Source: Hahella sp. HNIBRBA332 (GTDB taxonomy: Bacteria; Pseudomonadota; Gammaproteobacteria; Pseudomonadales; Oleiphilaceae). From it: a stretch of 64,000 nt of DNA. The DNA is taken from contig NZ_CP132203.1 in assembly GCF_030719035.1 (NCBI RefSeq), positions 682,001 to 746,000 on the forward strand, given 5' to 3'. The notes below the pieces were generated by a model that made no database searches, had not been told where the DNA came from, and worked only from the letters and a program-made list of their open reading frames with translations. The translations under genes and the position numbers were made by a program. Shown here piece by piece: positions 36,108 to 44,642 of this stretch; the stretch's first letter is position 1; each line of letters begins with the position of its first letter.

Positions 36108-36968
36108 ATGAAAAACAGACTGTATTTGGTATTCACCGCTACTATTCTGATCCTCCTCCTCGGCTCTACGCCGGTTGTTCTTGCTGATGTCCTTAAAAAT
36201 GGCGAAACGCTTGAAAATCTGTCCGGCGATAGGGGCGGCGAAGCGTTCTACACCATTGACGTCGCAGAAAAATCACTCAGTCTGGTTGTGGAAATCTGGG
36301 GCGGTCAAGGCGACGCTGACATGTATGTCGCTTTCAATCGCGAGCCCAACAAATCCGACTTCGACTGCCGGCCTTATGAATGGGGCAATAAAGAGACTTG
36401 CACCTTCAAGCCGCCGGAGCAGGGAACCTACCACATCATGTTGCACGGCTATGATCAATATTCGGGTCTTTCTCTGAAAGCCACGTACGTGCCGGATAGC
36501 GGCGGCGATCCCGATCCGGATCCGAAATGCGCCGATGGCGGGGAAGGGCCGTCAGATGTGCAACTGGAACTGCTGACCGCTCACAATAAGGCCCGCAGCC
36601 AGGGGCGCAGTTGCGGCGGCGTCTATTACGACGCAGCGCCTGCCTTGACTTGGAATTGCAAACTCGGCAAGGCCGCCACCAAGCATACAAAAGACATGGT
36701 GGATAATAACTTCTTCAGTCATACCGGGTCTGACGGCTCCAGCGTCGGCGACAGAGTGAGAGCGCAAGGTTATGAGTACCGCACGGTCGGCGAGAATATC
36801 GCGGCTGGGTATTCTTCTGTCGAGCAGGTCATGGACGGATGGCTGAAAAGCCCAGGACACTGCGCCAACATAATGAGAAGCAGTTATACAGAGCTTGGGG
36901 CTGAAAAAATCAGCACCTCCACCGCGGACTACCCGCATTATTGGACCTCCGTCTTTGGCGCACAGTAG
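36108..36968 (+). CDS. Secreted PPC domain plus CAP/SCP domain protein
   Basis: This encodes 286 residues. A signal peptide (1-26, ending VLAD) is followed by a bacterial pre-peptidase C-terminal (PPC) domain (about 30-125), with DADMYVAFNREP and the strand GTYHIMLHGYDQYSG. After a linker rich in Asp, Pro and Gly comes a CAP/SCP domain (about 150-286) with FFSHTGSDGSSVGDRVRAQGY, the glutamate-containing GENIAAG and SPGHCANIM. These are the cavity residues (His, Glu, His) seen in the family. The cysteines suggest disulfides. Probable extracellular protein; CAP domains bind lipids or act as proteases in some cases. AAGGAA precedes the ATG at 36108. Confidence 0.88.
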   Translation: MKNRLYLVFTATILILLLGSTPVVLADVLKNGETLENLSGDRGGEAFYTIDVAEKSLSLVVEIWGGQGDADMYVAFNREPNKSDFDCRPYEWGNKETCTFKPPEQGTYHIMLHGYDQYSGLSLKATYVPDSGGDPDPDPKCADGGEGPSDVQLELLTAHNKARSQGRSCGGVYYDAAPALTWNCKLGKAATKHTKDMVDNNFFSHTGSDGSSVGDRVRAQGYEYRTVGENIAAGYSSVEQVMDGWLKSPGHCANIMRSSYTELGAEKISTSTADYPHYWTSVFGAQ

Positions 36969-36991
36969 CCCGCCAGACTCTTAAGCTAAAC

Positions 36992-37120
36992 AGACCGCAG
37001 CCGCCGCTGCGGTCTTTGTTGGCGATCAGGGCTCCGTCAGGAGGGGATGGCGTCCAGATTCAACGTGGTATCGAATTTATGCCTCTGCATGGAGATCAGG
37101 GTGCGGAACTTGCGCATATT
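36992..37120 (+). terminator. Rho-independent terminator
   Basis: A perfect 10-bp stem (36992-37001 with 37006-37015) and CGCC loop are followed by TTTGTT. It ends the PPC-CAP gene transcript and sits just before the convergent Lrp-type gene. The relevant structure is the first 30 bases of this interval. Confidence 0.85.
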
Positions 37121-37510
37121 GGGCTCCGCATACAGTACTTCATTACAGAACTTATCGTAGGCGGTCATATTGGGCACTGTCACCACTAAGACGAAGTCCA
37201 CCTCTCCAGTGACTTGGTAACACTGCTTGACCTCCCTGGCGGCGGTCGCTCTCTTAAGGAACTGCTGATACAGATCCAGACGATCTCGCTCCATCACTAC
37301 TTCCACCACCATATGCAGACAAGCGCCGAAGGCGTCCGGGTCAAGAATCGCCACCTGCTTCTGAATATAGCCTTCCTCACGCAGCTTTTTCACGCGCTTG
37401 AGACAGGCGGGCGGCGACAGCCCAACGTTTTCCGCCAGGTCGAGATTGGTTTGGCTGCAATCGTTCTGCAGTAGCGAGAGGATTTTCTTATCAATACGAT
37501 CTAGCGGCAT
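37037..37510 (-). CDS. Lrp/AsnC family transcriptional regulator
   Basis: This encodes 157 residues. The N-terminal helix-turn-helix (about 5-60) has RIDKKILSLLQNDCSQTNLDLAENVGLSPPACLKRVKKL. The C-terminal RAM domain (about 65-150) has CYQVTGEVDFVLVVTV, the small-molecule binding fold. It is a regulator responding to amino acids, with the target probably the divergent nucleoside-recognition transporter 128 bases away. The intergenic region is A+T rich, as expected for an Lrp site. Confidence 0.9.
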   Translation of the reverse strand: MPLDRIDKKILSLLQNDCSQTNLDLAENVGLSPPACLKRVKKLREEGYIQKQVAILDPDAFGACLHMVVEVVMERDRLDLYQQFLKRATAAREVKQCYQVTGEVDFVLVVTVPNMTAYDKFCNEVLYAEPNMRKFRTLISMQRHKFDTTLNLDAIPS

Positions 37511-37637
37511 GAGTTAATAAAATTAAATAAATTGATAAACAAACGAATTATATGAAAAGAAGCCGGCGAAAGAGAGGAAATAATTAAATATCTAACTCTT
37601 AAAATAGCAGGCACTAATGTGCTTCAAGGGAAATGTC

Positions 37638-38606
37638 ATGTCCGCCTCACACTCTGGCAGTAGCTGGTTTGCGCGTTTAAAGCAGGAATCAGTCGAGCTG
37701 GCGAAAAGTATCTTCAAAGTCTATTGGACCCTGATCAAAGTCACGGTTCCTGCTCTGGTGGCGGTGAAACTGTTGGATATGGCCGGAGGAACCCAGTTGC
37801 TGGCCTGGATATTGTCTCCCGTTATGACTCTGGTAGGGCTGCCGGAGTCTATGGGCGTGGTCTGGTCCACGGTGTTGCTCACCAATATCTACACCGGTAT
37901 GGCGTTGTTAGTGGATATTACCGCGCAGGATCCATTGACGGTGGCGCAAGTGTCCGTACTGGGCGCGATGATGTTGGTGGGGCATGCGTTACCGGTTGAA
38001 GGCGCTGTCGCCAAGAGTGCAGGCGTCAGCTGGCGCGCCACTCTGGCTATTCGAGTGGGCGGCGGCCTGGCGCTTGGCGCCTTGTTGCATCTTTTTTACA
38101 GTGCGACAGGTTTGCTGCAGCAACCCGCGCATTTCTTGTGGCGTCCGGCTGAGGGACCTGCGGATATGTGGTTGGTGGCGCAAATCAAAACCCTGATCGG
38201 CATATTTTTCATTATTGTCATACTGCTTACTTTCTTGCGCATTCTTCGGTGGTTGGGCGTGGAGAAGTGGATGCACGCATTATTGTTTCCGGTGCTGCGC
38301 GTGTTGGGAATCGGACGTGAAGCGGCGAACGTGACCGTCATAGGCGTCACTTTGGGATTAAGCTTTGGCGCAGGGTTATTGATAGAAGAGGCCCGCTCGG
38401 GCCGTCTCACACGTCGGGATATTTTTCTGACTATCGGTTTCCTGGGACTCTGTCACAGCCTGATTGAAGACACGCTGGTGATCATGTTGCTCGGTGCGGA
38501 TATGTCCGCGATTTTGTGGGGGCGCTTGTTATTCGCATTGGTCGTGATCGGCGTTTTGGCGAGGCTGCCAGCGCTAAATCGACGTCTGCGGGAAGCGGCG
38601 GCGTAA
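37638..38606 (+). CDS. Nucleoside-recognition (Gate) domain membrane protein
   Basis: This encodes 322 residues with about eight hydrophobic helices. Two Gate-type repeats appear: the first around LVGLPESMGVVWSTVLLTNIYTG and the second around LGIGREAANVTVIGVTLGLSFGAGL. This is the layout of SpmA/YjiH-type proteins, integral membrane proteins thought to handle nucleosides or related solutes, though substrates are mostly unproved. The start at 37638 has AAGGGA upstream; an ATG further up is not needed. It is divergent from an Lrp-type regulator, which may control it. Confidence 0.82.
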   Translation: MSASHSGSSWFARLKQESVELAKSIFKVYWTLIKVTVPALVAVKLLDMAGGTQLLAWILSPVMTLVGLPESMGVVWSTVLLTNIYTGMALLVDITAQDPLTVAQVSVLGAMMLVGHALPVEGAVAKSAGVSWRATLAIRVGGGLALGALLHLFYSATGLLQQPAHFLWRPAEGPADMWLVAQIKTLIGIFFIIVILLTFLRILRWLGVEKWMHALLFPVLRVLGIGREAANVTVIGVTLGLSFGAGLLIEEARSGRLTRRDIFLTIGFLGLCHSLIEDTLVIMLLGADMSAILWGRLLFALVVIGVLARLPALNRRLREAAA

Positions 38607-38652
38607 TCTGTCTGCACGGCGTGCGTCATATTCTGGTCTATGCTCAATCAAT

Positions 38653-38682
38653 AGCCGGCTCGACACACGCCGGCTTTTGTTT
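38653..38682 (+). terminator. Rho-independent terminator
   Basis: A perfect 7-bp stem (38653-38659 with 38669-38675) with a 9-base loop runs into TTTTGTTT, just upstream of the lipase ribosome binding site. Confidence 0.8.
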
Positions 38683-38705
38683 CCAAGGAGCACAGGAGAA
38701 TACGA

Positions 38706-39515
38706 ATGAGCGCCATCCCCATGTATTTCCCTCCCGCGCCTTTCCATATGGAAGACGCGCGAATTTGCGCCACCCTGGTGAATACCGCCTACGACATGTA
38801 CGACCAATGGGTGGATCAGAAAAAGCCCCATAAAGATCATTTCAAGTGGACCCCGAAAGGGCCGGCGATGAATTATAGCCAGCCCATTTGGGGGGCCGAA
38901 ACCATGCTGTGGATTTTCAAAACCTCGGAGCCTTTCGCCTTTGTCTCCTGGACGGATGCGGGAGATGTCTATCTGATGTTTCGCGGCACGGAGTCTCTGG
39001 ACGACTGGATTGACGATGCAGAAGCCGGACAGAGTCCTTATCCGCAGGTGTTTGGCTATGGCAAAGCCCATGACGGCTTTCTCAAGCTCTACGGCACGAT
39101 GAATCAGGCTATTCTGGAGGTGTTACAGCAAGTAAATAATCCCAAGAGCCTTTTGATTGGAGGGCATAGCCTCGGCTCATCTCTCTCGACACTGGCGACG
39201 CCGGATATTATCAATCACTCTGGCTATAAGCCCGGCGTCGTGAATGTCCGGCATTACAATCTTGCCAGCCCGCGCGTGGGCGATCCTGAGTTTGTAAATG
39301 CTTACAACCAATGCGGCGTGCCCACTTATCGCATCGTTAATACCACGGACTTAGTGCCAGAAGTGCCTCCAGGCGTATTGGATCGAGATCTCTACGAGCA
39401 TGTCGGCATCCCTGTCGATTTCACCGCACAATACGGATCGCTGGCGGGTAATCATAGCGCCTCAGATTGCTACAGTTACGCGCTGAACCACCCCGACAAA
39501 CCGCAGTCAGACTAA
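38706..39515 (+). CDS. Class 3 (fungal-type) lipase family protein
   Basis: This encodes 269 residues of the alpha/beta hydrolase fold, lipase class 3. The nucleophile is Ser155 in GGHSLGSSL; FRGTES (93-98) is the oxyanion region. Asp215 (TTDLVPEVP) and His250 (AGNHSASD) complete the triad. No signal peptide is seen, so it may be cytoplasmic or exported by another route. AAGGAG precedes the ATG. Bacterial members hydrolyse triacylglycerols or other lipids; the substrate here is unknown. Confidence 0.88.
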   Translation: MSAIPMYFPPAPFHMEDARICATLVNTAYDMYDQWVDQKKPHKDHFKWTPKGPAMNYSQPIWGAETMLWIFKTSEPFAFVSWTDAGDVYLMFRGTESLDDWIDDAEAGQSPYPQVFGYGKAHDGFLKLYGTMNQAILEVLQQVNNPKSLLIGGHSLGSSLSTLATPDIINHSGYKPGVVNVRHYNLASPRVGDPEFVNAYNQCGVPTYRIVNTTDLVPEVPPGVLDRDLYEHVGIPVDFTAQYGSLAGNHSASDCYSYALNHPDKPQSD

Positions 39516-39530
39516 CTAACGAAATTAGTC
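39510..39530. terminator. Small hairpin overlapping two stop codons
   Basis: GACTAA (39510-39515) and TTAGTC (39525-39530) with a 9-base loop contain the stop codons of the convergent lipase and GNAT genes. It is A+T rich and weak. Confidence 0.3.
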
Positions 39531-40043
39531 ATATAACTCATAAAAGCGGGCGGCGCTGATGGCGAAGGTTAACAGCCCGTCCGCTTCATAAAGTCGGTGG
39601 TGGTGAGTTGGCGTCATGCCGATTTTCTGCAGTATGGCGACCGAGGCCAGGTTATCCTCTTTCGCAACGCCAAAAACCTGATCGAACTCCTCCCGCCCCA
39701 GCGCATACTCAATACAGGCGATCGCAGCCTCCTTGGCGAACCCTTGCCCTGCATGGGCGCGTGCGACGCCGTAACGTAAATCGAAGCAACCGGGGCAGGA
39801 GCTCTCTTCGACTCCCACATAACCCACATACTCCGTACTGGACTTGCAAATGATCATGAAAGAGCCAAATCCACGCTGCCAATGCTCCACCCGGTTGCGT
39901 ACGTAGCCTGCAATCTGCTCTGGAGAATAAGGACCTTCGTTAGGCAGAAAACGAGTCGATACAGGGCAGGCAAGGAAGTCTTTGAAGAACGGCAAGTCCG
40001 TGGATTCAATCGGGCGCAGAATTAATCTCGAAGTCTCAATCAT
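39525..40043 (-). CDS. RimJ/RimL-type GNAT acetyltransferase
   Basis: This encodes 172 residues. It begins IETSRLILRPIESTDLPFF, the standard opening of RimJ/RimL/SpeG-like acetyltransferases, and has the acetyl-CoA motif ARAHAGQGFAKEAAIACIEYAL in the middle, then VFGVAKEDNLASVAILQKIGM. The substrate is probably a protein N-terminus or a small amine, but is unknown. Convergent with the lipase gene, 9 bases between stops. Confidence 0.88.
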   Translation of the reverse strand: MIETSRLILRPIESTDLPFFKDFLACPVSTRFLPNEGPYSPEQIAGYVRNRVEHWQRGFGSFMIICKSSTEYVGYVGVEESSCPGCFDLRYGVARAHAGQGFAKEAAIACIEYALGREEFDQVFGVAKEDNLASVAILQKIGMTPTHHHRLYEADGLLTFAISAARFYELYD

Positions 40044-40684
40044 CGTTACAGCGGGCGTCTCTTCTTAAAAAGGTCGCTATTAAAGGCGATTTTGCGAAAA
40101 AAGGGAATTAAATCAATGGCCTTTTAATGGAGGTGAGATTTATGTGCTGGTGTTGCTTGATGTGAGTCGTCAGGTGGGAGCAGAGGCTTAACATGCGCTA
40201 TTGCAATTTCAGTTTGACGATGAGCGAAGTTTTATAGGGAGGTTGGTCCTATGGCAGGAGCGTAAATAGGGTGTTGTTGGGATGTTATATTGGGCGTTAT
40301 CTTTATAATTAGTAGTTATAAGTTTTCTGGTTAACTATAATCCGCCTCGAACAGATTAGGGTTTTGCATTCCTAATTGGAGTTTTGACGGTATTTGTAAT
40401 TGTTTATCGCTTTAGACGAAAAAGGATGTGTTTATATCTTTTTATCCTTATTTTTAAGGAGAGGCGCAGGCATTTTCAGGTTAACGCTTTGTTAAATATA
40501 TTTATCTTGCGGCCCCTGTGAGCCAAGCCTTTCTGAGTGTGATGTAGTCCAGATCAAGCGAAGGTTTTATGCCTTCGGGAAATATCTACATAACTCTCTG
40601 TAGCTTTTAATTAGCATTGGATACTCCGAAGTTCCTAGTCCGAAAATACATGCTTAGATTGCACTTTATATGCAATTTAACTCG

Positions 40685-40713
40685 TTGACAGGAAACAGGT
40701 ATTCGTTTGAAAT
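40685..40713 (+). promoter_or_regulatory. Candidate sigma-70 promoter
   Basis: A perfect TTGACA (40685-40690) is followed at a 17-base spacing by TGAAAT (40708-40713), a partial -10 match. It lies about 205 bases upstream of the PEP-CTERM-like gene. Not proved. Confidence 0.35.
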
Positions 40714-40834
40714 AGCAATCCTGACAGCAAAGTTGTAATTTACGGGTATTGCTGAAAATTGGACAGAATGGCGCTATTTTTTCCGATTGTATTTGCAGTT
40801 AGTCGGTGAAAATGCCGGTTGAAAGGAGATCCGG

Positions 40835-40873
40835 TTGCTCGATATGGACGCCTTAACGCTGTCGTTATTTTAG
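40835..40873 (+). CDS. Possible 12-codon leader peptide
   Basis: A TTG at 40835, six bases after AAAGGAGAT, opens a frame of 12 codons ending at TAG (40871-40873), 44 bases before the next gene. A ribosome binding site this strong in front of so short a frame is the only evidence. It may be a regulatory upstream frame or chance. Confidence 0.25.
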   Translation: MLDMDALTLSLF

Positions 40874-40917
40874 CCAAGTGCGCTTTTTATAAAAACACAA
40901 CACGGATGACAGATACT

Positions 40918-41505
40918 ATGAAATCTGCTCTTTTGACATTATTCTCAGTAATATCGTTGAACGCTTCGGCGTCCTACGTTGATATCAAGAACCATTGGGG
41001 TATGCCCTGGCCGGAATCGACCAGTGTTACTTTGGACTACGATATAGTCATTGATGACTTACCTGATGACAAAAACGTCTTTATTTATGAAACGGCTTTC
41101 AATTTTGACTATTTGTCTAGGGATGGAACATGGAAAAGTCTGCTGGATGACCCGTATCCGCTGCAGTTTCCTAGCCCTTGGGATAGCTTGAAAGAAAACG
41201 GTGTTTACCATTACTCCTTCGAAATCAGAGATCTGTTAACAGATTATCTGGATAGCACGGATGGATTGGGGATGATTAGGGTAACATCTGTCTTTTCAGA
41301 GATGTTGTTCCACGACGATAGTTGTGCGCCTATGCCTGAACCCGGCAGCGATAAGCCTGAATGTACGCCGGATCAGTATAAAGAAGCAAAATTGTACGGA
41401 GACAAAGGCTATTATATTTTCGTTGATGAGCCTTCTCTGGTTGGTCTATTAGGTTTAGGCCTTGTGTCAATGGTGGCAGTGCGCCGTAAGAAAGAAAAGG
41501 CTTAG
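40918..41505 (+). CDS. Secreted protein with PEP-CTERM-like tail
   Basis: This encodes 195 residues. A signal peptide (1-18, ending LNASA) precedes a beta-rich mature domain without recognised family. The C-terminus, EPSLVGLLGLGLVSMVAVRRKKE, has the order of a PEP-CTERM sorting signal: a Glu-Pro pair, a hydrophobic helix and a basic cluster. Such tails are processed by exosortase at the inner membrane in other bacteria. The first codon choice is the ATG at 40918; a weak element precedes it, and an ATG 12 bases earlier is also possible. The exosortase gene is not in the window. Confidence 0.65.
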   Translation: MKSALLTLFSVISLNASASYVDIKNHWGMPWPESTSVTLDYDIVIDDLPDDKNVFIYETAFNFDYLSRDGTWKSLLDDPYPLQFPSPWDSLKENGVYHYSFEIRDLLTDYLDSTDGLGMIRVTSVFSEMLFHDDSCAPMPEPGSDKPECTPDQYKEAKLYGDKGYYIFVDEPSLVGLLGLGLVSMVAVRRKKEKA

Positions 41506-41514
41506 TTCTCTGTC

Positions 41515-41550
41515 AGAGTGGGGCGCACATAGCCCCACTCTCAAGCCTTT
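41515..41550 (+). terminator. Stem-loop after PEP-CTERM-like gene
   Basis: A perfect 10-bp stem (41515-41524 with 41532-41541) with loop GCACATA is followed by CAAGCCTTTTAAG. It is 9 bases after the stop, and is likely to terminate the transcript. Confidence 0.65.
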
Positions 41551-41763
41551 TAAGTTTCAGTCTCGTCTCAACAGCGGCTATTCGTCGTTCCTTTTTTCTA
41601 TCTGTCTCTCCTCCTGTTTATCTCTCCTTAAATAAAAATTACCCCATGCTTGTATTGGTTGGTTGTTTTTTGTTCTACACTTCATGGTAAGGGACCGGAA
41701 CCGAGTAAAGCGTAATTGGATGGCTTAGTTGTCGAAAACGCAGGCAGTAATCCGGGAGACAGT

Positions 41764-41997
41764 ATGCTCACAATTGCTATGATTCTGTTTTTGTTGTTGT
41801 TTTTAGGGGTCTATGCACTAATCCGAAGATCTCCAGAAAGATGTGAAGGGTGTGGGAAGGAGTCCTTAACAAAGCCATGTGGAAGCTTTGATCTATGCGA
41901 GCAATGCGAGCAAAAATGGGATGTTGCTCGAATGGCTGTCAGCTACACCGTTGCTCCTGTCTCTAGATCAGTAAAAAAGAGAAAAAGTCACATCTAG
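41764..41997 (+). CDS. Small membrane protein with zinc-ribbon cysteines
   Basis: This encodes 77 residues. The N-terminal helix (1-20) is strongly hydrophobic; it is followed by four cysteines in two CxxC pairs (CEGC and CEQC, plus a lone Cys between) in a stretch resembling a zinc ribbon. The tail is basic. The start at 41764 has GGGAGA at six bases; the frame extends upstream to 41716 but without support. Function unknown; it may be membrane-bound with a cytoplasmic metal site. Confidence 0.6.
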   Translation: MLTIAMILFLLLFLGVYALIRRSPERCEGCGKESLTKPCGSFDLCEQCEQKWDVARMAVSYTVAPVSRSVKKRKSHI

Positions 41998-42173
41998 GTC
42001 CATTTGATTGATATCTGGGTTTTTCTACATATATCTCATGAAAGCCGCGATTACCTCCTTGTCCTTTTCTCATCAGTGCCTATTGGATACAAAACAACGC
42101 CGTAACTGAACTGATTGTCACGCCATTGTATAAATAATGGTCACTTTATCTGATCATTATTCGGGAGTGGCGC

Positions 42174-44570
42174 ATGGCGGGTGATTTAAACCAGAAGGTT
42201 TGGTGGGAAAGACGCAAGTTGACGGCGGGCGTTAAGATGGCGTTAGCGCTTGGCGCTGCACCTGCTGTAGCGCAAGCGGGTGTGGTGGTGCTTGAGCCGG
42301 TTGCGGATACGGTCTTGCAGGAACAGCTAGCTGATTCCAGCCAGGGCGGCAGTCCCTATCTTTCTTTATCTCCAGAAGCCAATGTTCAGCGTGCGCTGGT
42401 TAAATTTGACCTCTCTTCTTTGGCGGATTACGCCGGTAGCATCACTTCGGTCAAGCTGGCTTTGAATGTCGACTTTAACGGCAATGATTGGGCTGGAGGC
42501 GGTTCGTTGATCGATCTGCATCGTGCGCAGGAGGATTGGAGCGAGAGTGAGGCGACGTGGCGTTGCGCCAGCGCTTTGGTTTGCGGTTGGGACGGCGGAG
42601 GCTTCAGCGCTGCCGCCACTGATAGCGTCGATGTTCAGAACATTAATAGTGGTTCTGTGCAGTTTGACGTGACGACGGACGTTGCCCAAATGCTGGCGAC
42701 AGGGTCCAACTATGGCTGGGCGTTAAAGAAACGTCGGGAAGACAAAGACGGCGGTATAAGTTTCAGTTCCAAAGAAGGCGCAATAGCGCCGAGGCTGATT
42801 GTGACAATCAGTGGAGGCGTAGACCTGCCCCCGACGATAGAAATATCTGCGCCTACATTTCCGATTCTTATAGATTCCGACCCCACTTCTTTTGTCATTC
42901 ACTACTCAGATGACGTTGGCGTCGATTTGAGTTCGTTAGTGGTGACGTTGGATGGCGTTGACCTGGCGACGTGCTCTGCAGCCCGTAATATGGCGACTTG
43001 CACCTATTCTGGTTTGACTGAAGGCGTGCACTTGTTGCAGGCGGGGATTCTGGATAACTCAGGCAACGCCGCCAATTATGCGGTGACCCAGGCCAGCTTT
43101 TTATATCTGAAAGAGCTTGGCGGAGGCGGCGTCGCTTCAAAATGGCATACAGGATCAGGTGCGCCTTCTGCATCATTGGGCGTGGAAAGCGATCTGTATT
43201 TGGATAAGAGTAATGGCGACGTCTACGAAAAGCTAAGTGCGGGATGGTCATTGGCGCTAAATATTAAAGGACCGCAGGGCGTTGCAGGTCCGGCCGGCCC
43301 GCAAGGGGCGCAAGGTGAGACCGGCCTAACAGGACCACAGGGGCCGCAAGGCGAGACAGGGCCTCAAGGTCCCCAAGGTATTGCTGGACCAGTAGGTCCT
43401 CAGGGGGCAGCTGGACCTGCTGGAGTTCAAGGGTCGCAGGGAGAGCAGGGTGAAGTCGGTCCTCAGGGACCACAAGGCTTGCGAGGTGAAACTGGAGCGC
43501 AAGGACCCCAAGGAGTCACTGGGCCGGTAGGACCACAAGGTCCCCAGGGGGATGCTGGACCTGCTGGCCCCCAAGGCGAAGTGGGTCCGGCCGGTCCACA
43601 GGGGCCTCAAGGTGAAAAAGGTGAGCCTGGGTCAGCCGGAATCGCCTCCAATGTATTTGCCGGGCTTATTAACCTGGATGCGTCAGGGAGTTCAGCGATC
43701 CCCAGCGGCTGGGCATTAAACGAGGTCAGCGATGGGCAGTTCGAGTTGACACACAACCTGAATACTGAGTCCGTCTCCTTTGTCGCCACGATGCAAGCAT
43801 CGATTGGGGGAACCGGCGACGCGATTACTATCAACCAGCTAACGCCTGATAGCGTTACTTTCAGTCATGTTGACTCCTCTGGCGCGTTAGTGACCGGAAA
43901 TAGTTCAGGTTTGAGCGCTCACTTTATTATCGTCGCACATTCAAGCATAGCGCCGGTTCCTGTCGGCGGAGGCGTCTCATGTAATGCAATTCTGTCGACA
44001 AACCCTGGCGCCGCCAGCGGCATGTACGCTATTGACCCCGATAGTGATGGGCCGTTGACGTCGTTTGACGCATACTGTGATATGGAAACTAACGGTGGCG
44101 GTTGGACTTTGGTGGCTCATCTAACCGATGGCATGTCTGGTATACCTGTTGTTGACAGTCTATCTTCGTCGGACATAGGGGTCGTTAATTCAGGCGCATG
44201 GAGCCAACTGCACGACAATATGAGCGTTGGTATGATGTTTATTGATGAATATGGCAGAGTTTCAACCATAAGTAAGGAAAAACTTGAATCAGGTAACTGC
44301 TTGCCGCTACAAGATGCAGGTAGTCTGAGTGAAAAGAGTGACTACAATCCTTCATTTAAAGCCGCCACGATTTGGCACAATGAAGAAGTTGATTGTAATC
44401 ACGCGGGTTCAGACTACTCAATGATAGTGATTCCTAATCCAAACTACTCTGGAAACACAAATGCTGGTGCGGCGCTTTATCAGCACTCAAGTGTGAAGTT
44501 TGATGTATGGCCATACTCATCTGGCGTGTCTTATAACGAGCAAAATGAGCTTTTCTACTTCATAAAATAA
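42174..44570 (+). CDS. Collagen-like protein with DNRLRE and fibrinogen-like domains
   Basis: This encodes 798 residues. A signal-like segment (about 20-36) ends AGVVVLEP, followed by a DNRLRE-type beta-sandwich (to about 215), an Ig-like domain (about 220-310), then a linker. Residues 366-488 are 41 uninterrupted Gly-X-Y triplets, dominated by GPQ, GPA and GET. A beta-rich domain (about 490-595) follows, and the last 200 residues resemble a fibrinogen C-terminal domain (SFDAYCDMETNGGGWTLVAH). The arrangement suggests a trimeric cell-surface or secreted fibre with a binding head. GGGAG precedes the ATG. No sorting signal at the end. Confidence 0.85.
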   Translation: MAGDLNQKVWWERRKLTAGVKMALALGAAPAVAQAGVVVLEPVADTVLQEQLADSSQGGSPYLSLSPEANVQRALVKFDLSSLADYAGSITSVKLALNVDFNGNDWAGGGSLIDLHRAQEDWSESEATWRCASALVCGWDGGGFSAAATDSVDVQNINSGSVQFDVTTDVAQMLATGSNYGWALKKRREDKDGGISFSSKEGAIAPRLIVTISGGVDLPPTIEISAPTFPILIDSDPTSFVIHYSDDVGVDLSSLVVTLDGVDLATCSAARNMATCTYSGLTEGVHLLQAGILDNSGNAANYAVTQASFLYLKELGGGGVASKWHTGSGAPSASLGVESDLYLDKSNGDVYEKLSAGWSLALNIKGPQGVAGPAGPQGAQGETGLTGPQGPQGETGPQGPQGIAGPVGPQGAAGPAGVQGSQGEQGEVGPQGPQGLRGETGAQGPQGVTGPVGPQGPQGDAGPAGPQGEVGPAGPQGPQGEKGEPGSAGIASNVFAGLINLDASGSSAIPSGWALNEVSDGQFELTHNLNTESVSFVATMQASIGGTGDAITINQLTPDSVTFSHVDSSGALVTGNSSGLSAHFIIVAHSSIAPVPVGGGVSCNAILSTNPGAASGMYAIDPDSDGPLTSFDAYCDMETNGGGWTLVAHLTDGMSGIPVVDSLSSSDIGVVNSGAWSQLHDNMSVGMMFIDEYGRVSTISKEKLESGNCLPLQDAGSLSEKSDYNPSFKAATIWHNEEVDCNHAGSDYSMIVIPNPNYSGNTNAGAALYQHSSVKFDVWPYSSGVSYNEQNELFYFIK

Positions 44571-44595
44571 TATGCCTTCAGCTTAAGTACGTACC

Positions 44596-44621
44596 GCCCT
44601 GGGCTTTATAAAGTCCAGGGC
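44596..44621 (+). terminator. Stem-loop after collagen-like gene
   Basis: An 11-bp stem with one G-U pair (44596-44606 with 44611-44621) and TATA loop begins 25 bases after the stop. No T run follows on the plus strand, so it may act with Rho or as a bidirectional end. Confidence 0.5.
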
Positions 44622-44642
44622 ATCCATTGCTGAATCTATAAT

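Larger units (their letters stand above)
40044..40917. other. Long A+T-rich intergenic region
   Basis: These 874 bases are markedly A+T rich compared with the left 40 kb and hold no convincing gene apart from the tiny leader frame listed separately. A hairpin (CGAAGG 40559-40564 with CCTTCG 40572-40577) and a candidate promoter near 40685 are visible. This is where the base composition changes at the left side of the probable island. Confidence 0.55.

Noticed and set aside
41716..41763. N-terminal extension of the small zinc-ribbon protein
   Set aside because: The downstream ATG at 41764 has a good ribosome binding site and begins the hydrophobic helix directly.
43269..43637. Tandem DNA repeat as a CRISPR-like array or satellite
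   Set aside because: The repetition is the in-frame Gly-X-Y coding tract of the collagen-like protein; there are no constant repeats and unique spacers.
44595..44604. CGCCCTGGGC identical to the 3' end of tRNA-Arg, possible second att site
   Set aside because: Only 10 bp match, and here they form the stem of a terminator-like hairpin; attachment cores are usually longer.
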